From positions 50,781 through 114,780 of the forward strand of contig JAJECH010000054.1 in the NCBI GenBank assembly GCA_022822135.1: a stretch of DNA of 64,000 nucleotides, in the 5' to 3' direction. Positions within the stretch are counted from its first letter, which is position 1. Each line of letters begins with the position of its first letter. Source of the stretch: Pseudomonadales bacterium (GTDB lineage: Bacteria > Pseudomonadota > Gammaproteobacteria > Pseudomonadales > Azotimanducaceae). Below the pieces are notes generated by a model. The model saw nothing but the letters and a program-made list of their open reading frames with translations, did not search any database and was not told the DNA's origin. This document shows, piece by piece, positions 54,649 to 61,549 of the stretch. Position numbers and translations under genes: made by a program.

Positions 54649-55533
54649 ATGAGTGATTTTGATGGCAAAGTGGTCATCGTTACAGGTGCTGGAGGCGGTC
54701 TAGGACGCTGTCATGCGTTGCAGTTCGCAGAACGCGGCGCAAAGGTGGTCGTGAACGACCTCGGCGGTAGCGTACATGGCGAAGGCGCGAGCGATATGGC
54801 TGACGCAGTGGTCGATGAAATCAAGGCGGCCGGTGGCGATGCGGTAGCCAATAAGGCTTCGGTTACGAGTCGCGAAGGCGCTGCGAGCATTGTTGAAGAC
54901 GCGGTTAAAGCGTTTGGCACGGTCGACATCGTGGTGAACAACGCGGGGATCCTCAGAGATAAATCGTTCAAAAACATGACATTGGATGAATTTGATCTCG
55001 TGATCGACGTGCATCTACGTGGTTCGGCGTATGTCACGAAGGCTGCGTGGCCGATCATGTACGAGAAGAACTGGGGTCGTGTGGTACTTACGAGTTCTAC
55101 GTCAGGGATCTACGGTAATTTCGGACAGGCCAACTACGGTGCCGCCAAAATGGCGATGCTTGGCTTGATGAACGTACTCGCGATTGAAGGTGCGTCCCAC
55201 AACATTCGCGTGAACTGCTTATCGCCAGGGGCTGCAACACGTATGACTGCGAGTGTACCGGGTTCGACTTTGGACATGGACAATCCGCCGCCTGCGATGG
55301 ACCCGGCACTGGTCTCACCCGCGGTACTCTACATGTGCAGTGAAAACGCGCCGTCAGCCGTGACGATACATGCTTCAGGTGGTCGGTTCTCGCGCTCGCA
55401 GACGTTCACTAACGACGGTATTACCCTCGGTCAAGACGCTTCGTTCGAGACGCTCGCTGACGCACCGGAAGGGGCGTTAGACATGAGTAGTGCGACACCG
55501 TTTGATCCGCTGAATCGAAAGCGTCGTAGCTAA
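54649..55533 (+). CDS. Short-chain dehydrogenase, multifunctional beta-oxidation (HSD17B4) type
   Basis: A 294-residue SDR like the N-terminal 3-hydroxyacyl-CoA dehydrogenase domain of peroxisomal multifunctional enzyme 2. NAD motif VVIVTGAGGGLGRCHAL, then the diagnostic VVVNDLGGSVHGEG, NNAGILRDKSFKNMT, catalytic VLTSSTSGIYGNFGQANYGA AKM (Ser, Tyr, Lys), and VNCLSPGAATRMTASV. It probably oxidises a 3-hydroxyacyl-CoA or steroid-like substrate. The ATG has AGGAG at ideal spacing, and a strong terminator follows, so it is likely a single-gene transcript that is well expressed. Confidence 0.9.
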   Translation: MSDFDGKVVIVTGAGGGLGRCHALQFAERGAKVVVNDLGGSVHGEGASDMADAVVDEIKAAGGDAVANKASVTSREGAASIVEDAVKAFGTVDIVVNNAGILRDKSFKNMTLDEFDLVIDVHLRGSAYVTKAAWPIMYEKNWGRVVLTSSTSGIYGNFGQANYGAAKMAMLGLMNVLAIEGASHNIRVNCLSPGAATRMTASVPGSTLDMDNPPPAMDPALVSPAVLYMCSENAPSAVTIHASGGRFSRSQTFTNDGITLGQDASFETLADAPEGALDMSSATPFDPLNRKRRS

Positions 55534-55562
55534 CGATTTCGATTCCAATTAGTGCATTAAAG

Positions 55563-55595
55563 AGCCCAATCCAGAGAATAGATTGGGCTTTTTTT
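55563..55595 (+). terminator. Rho-independent terminator
   Basis: A perfect 9-base-pair stem AGCCCAATC/GATTGGGCT with a nine-base loop and seven T on the right. It lies 30 bases after the dehydrogenase stop and is the clearest terminator in the window. Confidence 0.95.
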
Positions 55596-55652
55596 ATCGG
55601 TTAGGGTGCTCAAACTTGCGTCCAGATTCTGTTTTCTCTGGTTTCACAACCT

Positions 55653-56339
55653 ATGTCTAGGTATGACCCGCGGCGGAGCGATGCCCGCCTCATTGTCTAT
55701 CTGGATGTCAAGAGTCCGTATGCGTACTTAGCGAAAGATCCGACGAAGCAGCTAATACAAGACTTCAATATATCGATCGACTGGCGTCCATTAACGCTCA
55801 ATATTCCGAGTTTTCTTGGATCGGCGAAGGTCGATGATCGAGGCGAGGTCGTTGAGAGTAAACGAACGCCTCGTCAGTGGAGTTCAGTTCGCTATTCCTA
55901 TATGGATGCAAAGCGTTATGCGCGTATCAACGACATCAAAATCTACGGACCGCGCAAGATCTGGGACACGCGACTGATCCATATCGCGTTTCTTTACGTG
56001 AAAGAACGTTTTTCGGATCAGCTGTTGCCTTTTCTTGATTACGTGTACGAACGATTTTGGTTGCGAGACTTGGATGTCGAATCACTAGAGGTCGTTCACG
56101 ATGTTCTGAATGACCTAGGTATTTCAGCTAAGAACTTCGATGCGTACGTAGAAGGTGAGGGCGGTCAGTCGCACGACCTCCTACAGAGTGAGTTACACCC
56201 CGCAGGGATATTCGGCGTTCCTTCCTACCTTATCGATGATGAACTCTTCTTCGGCCGTGAGAACTTACCTTACGTGCGGTGGATACTCGGAGGTAGACAA
56301 GGTCCGCCACCGGATATGGCTTATGAGCGATTCACATGA
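55653..56339 (+). CDS. DsbA-fold isomerase-like protein (kappa-GST/HCCA isomerase family)
   Basis: A 228-residue thioredoxin-like protein of the 2-hydroxychromene-2-carboxylate isomerase/kappa GST group. The fold start is IVYLDVKSPYAYLAKDPTKQ; the conserved catalytic Ser of the group is in VKSPYAY, and there is no CxxC. The C-terminal end has the cis-Pro stretch GIFGVPSYLIDDELFFGREN and LPYVRWILGG, as in the family. Members act with glutathione on aromatic ring-cleavage products. It overlaps the next, related gene by four bases. Confidence 0.82.
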   Translation: MSRYDPRRSDARLIVYLDVKSPYAYLAKDPTKQLIQDFNISIDWRPLTLNIPSFLGSAKVDDRGEVVESKRTPRQWSSVRYSYMDAKRYARINDIKIYGPRKIWDTRLIHIAFLYVKERFSDQLLPFLDYVYERFWLRDLDVESLEVVHDVLNDLGISAKNFDAYVEGEGGQSHDLLQSELHPAGIFGVPSYLIDDELFFGRENLPYVRWILGGRQGPPPDMAYERFT

Positions 56340-56932
56340 TCGAACTCGTTCTGGACTTCGTGAGCGTAAATGCATACCTCGCGCTAAAACCCGCGAAGCA
56401 ACTAGCTGATGATCTTGGCATCGAACTTAAGCTGACGCCACTGCGGACGACGAGTGAGTTGCACTTGCTCTCGAAACCCTCAGACACGGACGACATAGGT
56501 GAACGCCATCGCTGGATTCGCGCTGAATACGCGCGGAGGGATGCCCTCCGATACGCGGAAGTTCAGGGGTTAAAAATCTCGATTGATGGTAGAGACTGCG
56601 AATCCACTCCTGCTCTTCAAGGGTTACTTGCGGCGAATGCAAAAGGACGAGGATTCGATTACGCGTCAACTGTATTCCAGAAATTCTGGGCTGGTGAGTT
56701 ACCGATAGATTCCGACGTCGAAGTTGCGAACGTGCTCAATGAACTTGGAATAGAGGGATTTGATGCAACCGACCCACGATGGGATCTGGGGTCAACGAAA
56801 GCGGACTTGGATACGCGTGAGATATACTCAGTACCAACCTTCTCGGTCGATGGCGAACGGTATCTCGGTAGACAACACCTACCAATGATTCGATGGCAAC
56901 TTGAGGAATACGAAGGGCCGGGACCCCTCTAG
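56336..56932 (+). CDS. DsbA-fold isomerase-like protein, second copy
   Basis: A 198-residue relative of the preceding protein. It begins LVLDFVSVNAYLALKPAKQL, where the usual SPY motif reads SVNAY, so the catalytic serine position is kept but the proline is lost. The end has YSVPTFSVDGERYLGRQHLP with the cis-Pro, and MIRWQLEEYEGPGP. It overlaps the first gene by four bases (ATGA), so the products are made together and may form a heterodimer. Substrate unknown. Confidence 0.8.
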   Translation: MIELVLDFVSVNAYLALKPAKQLADDLGIELKLTPLRTTSELHLLSKPSDTDDIGERHRWIRAEYARRDALRYAEVQGLKISIDGRDCESTPALQGLLAANAKGRGFDYASTVFQKFWAGELPIDSDVEVANVLNELGIEGFDATDPRWDLGSTKADLDTREIYSVPTFSVDGERYLGRQHLPMIRWQLEEYEGPGPL

Positions 56933-56965
56933 CTTCCCTTGCGGCTGCGGATGCAGCCTGTCAAC

Positions 56966-58534
56966 TCAGTAGGGCTTTTGTCGACCTAAGAGTGTGTCAT
57001 CCCAGCGCCGGTCTTGTAAATAACGCAACGCCGTTGCATGGCTGCTGGTCGTACCGAGTCTAGTTAAAGTCTCGACTGCCACTGCAGGTACGTACCCGTT
57101 CGGATCGTCCAATACCTGACCCAAGATTGTCTCGATCTGGTCTAAATCGTTGTCGTAGTTAATACCGCTGAGAAGTGCGAACGCGGCGTTCAACCTGACT
57201 TGATCTTCGCCAGTCCATCCGCGCATGACTTCTGCGTCCTGCCAATCGGGGTTCGAAGTTGTCAACAACCGCTGCATGGGTGCCAAGGCAACGTCCATTC
57301 CTTCACCGATCGATGCAATCGCGTCCAGCGTCTGTCGCACCACCTGCTGGTGTGGGTCCTCAAGCAGCTTGACGATTTCTGGCATTGCCTCACGAGCTGC
57401 GGGACCAATTTCGCCGAGTGCGAACACAGCATTGATGCGGACCCAAGGATCGGTGTTTTTCAGTAACTCGGTAAGTGGACCCACTGCGGCTATACCAGAA
57501 GATCCAAGCGCATACGCTGCATCGTCGAAAACGATCGCACGTTCATTCCAACGTCTTTCAGTACCGATAACGTGGTCTCTTGGAATCGTCTTACCATCTT
57601 TGGTGACGGCTTTGCGTCGTTCGTGCATACCTTGGTTCGCGAGATCACGAAGCTGGTCGATCAGCTGCTGGATTTCTGAGTCATTTACGGTGTGGTAAAC
57701 ACTCCGCATTCGGTGTTCTTCGTCCAACGAATTCAAGGCACTGAAGTCGATTCCGCCGTTGGTGTGTTTTCGCTCCTCGCCTCGCATCCAATGCCAGATG
57801 TATTCCCACGCTGGTTCGAGATTCACTTCTGCGACCTGTGAATTGGGTTTCGCCCAATTTGCATCCTGGTTTTGCCATGTAGCGATACGCGGGTACTCGG
57901 TCCTTGTAAAAACGACCTTGATCATGTAACGCGCGAGGTCTGTTCGATTCGGCCAACCCGCATGTACGGTATCGAAATGCAGGAGCAAGAACGATCCCTC
58001 CGCGACGTGGTCTGGTAGCACCACACCGGTCGGATTGTGTGGCTCGCTGAAGAGGTAACTACCAGCTTGATACCTGGTAGGACCCATAAGTTCGGGTGTG
58101 TAGTGCGGAAAGTAGAACGCAATCAGATATTTCGGCGTGTGATGGCGCGCACGGGATAAGGGACTTTGCGCGTCTTGGTGCCAACCAGAACCCGCCATAG
58201 ATCCTTTGCCCATCGGAGGTGCATTGTGATCTGGCGCATAGTCAACGTCGCGGTCTTCCACGGGTCGACTCGTGTGAATCGCGCGGTGGGGGTGTACGTA
58301 GTAGTTAGGTCCTAAGAGGCTTGTCAGTGCGCCTCGGATATTTGGTGCTCGAAGGATCTGCCAAATCTCTGGTACGCGCGACAGGACATTGTTGCCTGGA
58401 GGAAATTCGTTCTCAGTGGAAAACCGAAGTTTTTCGTCGATCTTGCTATGAACCGCGGGATCGACATCAGGTTTCAATGCGATACAGCCGTCGACAATGA
58501 ATTTACGAACTTGGTCGTCGGAAAGGAGTTTCAT
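56966..58534 (-). CDS. Phytanoyl-CoA dioxygenase-family protein fused to HEAT repeats
   Basis: A 522-residue two-part protein. Residues about 1-230 form a PhyH-type Fe(II)/2-oxoglutarate dioxygenase: the iron ligands are in SGWHQDAQSP (His119, Asp121) and FDTVHAGWPN (His191), with Arg202 in ARYMIKVVF for 2-oxoglutarate. Residues about 340-520 are HEAT/PBS-lyase-type repeats, such as PWVRINAVFALGEIG and HQQVVRQTLDAIASIG. PhyH enzymes hydroxylate fatty acyl-CoAs or small metabolites; the repeats suggest a protein partner. It is last in the leftward run from fdhA, 40 bases after the second crotonase gene. Confidence 0.85.
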   Translation of the reverse strand: MKLLSDDQVRKFIVDGCIALKPDVDPAVHSKIDEKLRFSTENEFPPGNNVLSRVPEIWQILRAPNIRGALTSLLGPNYYVHPHRAIHTSRPVEDRDVDYAPDHNAPPMGKGSMAGSGWHQDAQSPLSRARHHTPKYLIAFYFPHYTPELMGPTRYQAGSYLFSEPHNPTGVVLPDHVAEGSFLLLHFDTVHAGWPNRTDLARYMIKVVFTRTEYPRIATWQNQDANWAKPNSQVAEVNLEPAWEYIWHWMRGEERKHTNGGIDFSALNSLDEEHRMRSVYHTVNDSEIQQLIDQLRDLANQGMHERRKAVTKDGKTIPRDHVIGTERRWNERAIVFDDAAYALGSSGIAAVGPLTELLKNTDPWVRINAVFALGEIGPAAREAMPEIVKLLEDPHQQVVRQTLDAIASIGEGMDVALAPMQRLLTTSNPDWQDAEVMRGWTGEDQVRLNAAFALLSGINYDNDLDQIETILGQVLDDPNGYVPAVAVETLTRLGTTSSHATALRYLQDRRWDDTLLGRQKPY

Positions 58535-58574
58535 ACTTCGATATTCAACTTAAGTTGGTGCATTGGGAATTTGT

Positions 58575-59291
58575 TCACGCGAGCGCTAGAGCTCGCTCGA
58601 AATCAGCGTCGATGCCACTGAGTAAAGCGTGTTTGGTTTGACTGTACGCGGGAGACGACACGCGAGTCAGGTTGTCAAGAAACAGGCGAGCTGACTCTCT
58701 GATGTCAGGTTCACCGTCAACGACTGCGTGCGCCAATCCATACGCTAGCGCTTGCTCGCCGTTCATGATTTCGCCGAGGTACGCGACTCTTGAAACGATG
58801 GACAGATTCGTGAGTCGCGGTAACTTGTACGACCAACCTTCCGCTGCCCACAACGCGCGATCGATGCGTGGATCTCCGTATCGAATATCGGGTGTGACCA
58901 CACGAAAATCGCATGACAGGCTATAGTCATAACCGGAGCCGAGCACTATACCGTGCATTAGTGCAACGGTAGGTTTGGAAAGATGGTGCAGTTTGCGACA
59001 AGACTGCAGCAGCAGTGCGGGTCCACTTCCCATCTCGAGATCGACCTTGCGATGACGATGTGGGTCCTCGCCTTGAAATGCTGGCGCCGTTAAGTCATCG
59101 CCTGAGCAGAAACCACGACCTACGCCGGATAAGGCGATGACTTTTACGTTCGGGTCGCTCGCTGCTAAATCGAACTGCTTCATCAAACGAAGGTGTTGTG
59201 CGTAGTCAATCGCATTGATTTTCTCAGGGCGATTGAGGATTAGGTGTCTTACCTCTCCTTCGTCTTGGATCAGCAAAGGTTCGTCGCTCAT
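58575..59291 (-). CDS. Crotonase-family protein (enoyl-CoA hydratase/isomerase fold)
   Basis: A 238-residue crotonase. It has LILNRPEKINAIDYAQHLRL, VIALSGVGRGFCSGDDLTA (oxyanion hole) and VALMHGIVLGSGYDYSLSCD. Where rat enoyl-CoA hydratase has Glu144 this has Asp (SGYDYSL), and where it has Glu164 there is Arg (GDPRIDRALW). Classical hydration of enoyl-CoA is therefore doubtful; another crotonase reaction, such as hydrolysis or decarboxylation, is possible. It overlaps the first crotonase gene by four bases. Slightly short at the C-terminus. Confidence 0.82.
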   Translation of the reverse strand: MSDEPLLIQDEGEVRHLILNRPEKINAIDYAQHLRLMKQFDLAASDPNVKVIALSGVGRGFCSGDDLTAPAFQGEDPHRHRKVDLEMGSGPALLLQSCRKLHHLSKPTVALMHGIVLGSGYDYSLSCDFRVVTPDIRYGDPRIDRALWAAEGWSYKLPRLTNLSIVSRVAYLGEIMNGEQALAYGLAHAVVDGEPDIRESARLFLDNLTRVSSPAYSQTKHALLSGIDADFERALALA

Positions 59292-60085
59292 GTGCCTGAG
59301 AACTCCGGATCACGCCGTTCTCGCCATGCTTTGATACCTTCAACGCGATCGTTGATGACGTGAGTTTGACGAATACCCAAGGAATGGATCATCGCGCTAT
59401 CGAAATCTAAATGTTGTTGACCTAAGACTTGCATTTTGTGAACCTGCCACGCGCGAGTCGCCATCCGTGCGATGCGATTTGAGAACTCGACCATGTGTCC
59501 GTCAAATTCTGCGTCGGCAACAACGTCATGTACAAAGTGGATGCGATGGGCTTCTTCGGCTGTTAACTGATCCCCGAGTAACAAAACTCGCATGGCTTGT
59601 GACTGACCGATTAGCTTGGGAAGTAAATATGAAATGCCGGTATTCGCAGCGCGACCCTGAAGGATCCTTGTGTCACACATGGACATGGATTGGTTGGCGA
59701 TACGAATGTCGCATGCCGCAGCTAGATCAATCGCAACGCCATTGACCTCATCGCGCATGTAAGCGATCAGTGGTTTGGTACACGCTCGCAATGCACTCAT
59801 TGTCGCTTGTTCAACGATCGGACCGTGCCCGTGAGATCCTGTCGGTACGCGATGCGCGAATCGTTCAGGAACCGACGCTGTATTTTCGGGATCGTCGCCA
59901 TCGGCGGTGATTTGAAGCGCGATCGCACGAACGTTCGGATCATCGTGTGCGTTGGCTACACCAAGCGCGACGGACTCTAACGATGCGTAGTTGATGCGGT
60001 TGCCTAGAAATTTAAAGTTGAGCACGCCGTCTGCTTGCGTGCAACTAATCGATTCGTTGGAGAATCGCTCGTTGTATTTGGTCAC
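59288..60085 (-). CDS. Crotonase-family protein, first of two
   Basis: A 265-residue crotonase-fold protein. NFKFLGNRINYASLESVALG replaces the usual start, and the oxyanion loop is unusual (ITADGDDPENTAS). The second signature is IAYMRDEVNGVAIDLAAACD with Asp instead of Glu144, and CDTRILQGRAANTG carries Arg instead of Glu164, the same pair of changes as in the neighbouring paralogue. It begins two bases after mobA. Reaction unknown; a pair of catalytically altered crotonases made together could form a mixed complex. Confidence 0.78.
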   Translation of the reverse strand: MTKYNERFSNESISCTQADGVLNFKFLGNRINYASLESVALGVANAHDDPNVRAIALQITADGDDPENTASVPERFAHRVPTGSHGHGPIVEQATMSALRACTKPLIAYMRDEVNGVAIDLAAACDIRIANQSMSMCDTRILQGRAANTGISYLLPKLIGQSQAMRVLLLGDQLTAEEAHRIHFVHDVVADAEFDGHMVEFSNRIARMATRAWQVHKMQVLGQQHLDFDSAMIHSLGIRQTHVINDRVEGIKAWRERRDPEFSGT

Positions 60086-60087
60086 TG

Positions 60088-60687
60088 TTAAAGGCTACTT
60101 ATTCTCGACCGCGCGATCGCTAGGTCTTCGTGCGTGTTGATGTTAAGAAATGAATCTTCGATCGAACTTAAATCCGTGGCTTGAACGCCAATTTCATCAA
60201 GCCAGTACTTCACAGCATTGCCGCCACGTTGATGAAAATCCGTGAGCTGGTCCCGATGCTCCGAATCAATGAGCAAGCACAGATTCTGACGAACGCCGTT
60301 AACGGTTGGCACGGCGACTCCGCGGGTTTCTGCGTCCATGCGAAGGCGCGACACTATATCCTCGGCGATGAATGGCGTATCGCCAGGCGTCGTAAACGCC
60401 CACTCGGTTTCGACGTGAGCGAACGCCTCAGTTAGTCCCGCCAGTGGTCCGAGATTTAGTTCCTTGTCGATGGCCAAAGGGTAGTGAAGTGACTCATAAA
60501 TCCCGACGTTTCGAGAACACGAGATCACGATTTCGTTCACTTGAGGCTCAAGGCGTTCACAAATCCAATCTAACAGGCGTTTCTCGTCGAGCGCGAGTAG
60601 CGGTTTGTCTTGACCGTCTAATCGTGAACCACGTCCGCCGCAAAGCACAATCGCCGTGATCGCTTCCGGGCTCGCAGTTGGCGTCAT
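60088..60687 (-). CDS. mobA: Molybdenum cofactor guanylyltransferase MobA
   Basis: Adds GMP to molybdopterin to make the guanine dinucleotide cofactor used by formate dehydrogenase. The ATG at 60687, four bases after the fdhD stop, gives 199 residues; a longer frame from 60753 would overlap fdhD. The nucleotide motif is AIVLCGGRGSRLDGQDKPLL, followed by PLAGLTEAF and TPGDTPFI with the metal-binding Asp. The C-terminal FLNINTHEDLAIA is typical. The operon position fits its role in maturing FdhA. Confidence 0.92.
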   Translation of the reverse strand: MTPTASPEAITAIVLCGGRGSRLDGQDKPLLALDEKRLLDWICERLEPQVNEIVISCSRNVGIYESLHYPLAIDKELNLGPLAGLTEAFAHVETEWAFTTPGDTPFIAEDIVSRLRMDAETRGVAVPTVNGVRQNLCLLIDSEHRDQLTDFHQRGGNAVKYWLDEIGVQATDLSSIEDSFLNINTHEDLAIARSRISSL

Positions 60688-60691
60688 ATCA

Positions 60692-61549
60692 CTAAACCAG
60701 CGTGCCGTGAGACGAGTAGACGTTGTAACCGGTGTCGCGCAAAAATCCGACAAGTGTGATGTTCCGCTCGTCGGCGAGCTCGATGGCTAGATTTGAAGGA
60801 GGTCCTATCGACGCGATGAACGGCATATAAGCCATTGCTGCTTTTTGAACCAGCTCGAAACCCGCCCGACCACTTAGTAATAGTCCAAGATTGCGCAACG
60901 GATCGCCGGCTTCGTAGAGATACGAGCCAATCAGCTTGTCCACCGCATTGTGTCGACCGACATCTTCGCGCACACGATGGATCTCTCCGTTTTCGTCTAC
61001 TGTTGCAGCAGCGTGCAAGCCTCCTGTACGTTGAAACTCGGTTTGCCATGACTGGAGTCGATCGGGGAGCGCGCGTAGTCGCTCGCGTGAGATCGTGAAC
61101 TTGCTCTCAATCGCATCGGATAAAGGCACGTCAATCGCTTCGATCGATGTCTTCCCGCAAACCCCACAACTTGACGTCGTATAGAAGTTGCGTTGGAGTC
61201 GTTCAAGATCAAACGCAAGGTCTGAGACGAGTTCGACTTGGACGACATTCTGATAACCCTTGTCAGGGCTAGGGGGACCACAAACGCGTACGTCGACAAC
61301 GTCTGCGGCGTTTCGAATCACGCCTTCGCTTAGAAGATAACCGAGTGCGAGCTCGAAATCCTGACCGGGCGTTCGCATCGTGACTGAAATCGTTTGCGTA
61401 AGACGATCGCCTTGCGAGATCTGCAGCTCCATCGGTTCTTCGACGATCACTAAATCTTCAACGGTGTTCGTAACACCGCCTTTTTCGCGATCAAGGAATA
61501 TCCGGATGCTTGAAGGCGCACTCGAGCTCTCGCTCGGTATCGTGCTCAT
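60692..61549 (-). CDS. fdhD: Formate dehydrogenase accessory sulfurtransferase FdhD
   Basis: Transfers sulfur to the molybdenum cofactor before its insertion in formate dehydrogenase. The 285-residue protein has the catalytic CxxC in TTSSCGVCGKTSIEAI, FELALGYLLSEGVI near the start, GGLHAAATVDENGEIHRVRE, DVGRHNAVDKLIGSYL and LSGRAGFELVQKAAMAYMPF. It overlaps fdhA by four bases and is followed by mobA, so structural and maturation genes are co-expressed. Confidence 0.95.
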   Translation of the reverse strand: MSTIPSESSSAPSSIRIFLDREKGGVTNTVEDLVIVEEPMELQISQGDRLTQTISVTMRTPGQDFELALGYLLSEGVIRNAADVVDVRVCGPPSPDKGYQNVVQVELVSDLAFDLERLQRNFYTTSSCGVCGKTSIEAIDVPLSDAIESKFTISRERLRALPDRLQSWQTEFQRTGGLHAAATVDENGEIHRVREDVGRHNAVDKLIGSYLYEAGDPLRNLGLLLSGRAGFELVQKAAMAYMPFIASIGPPSNLAIELADERNITLVGFLRDTGYNVYSSHGTLV

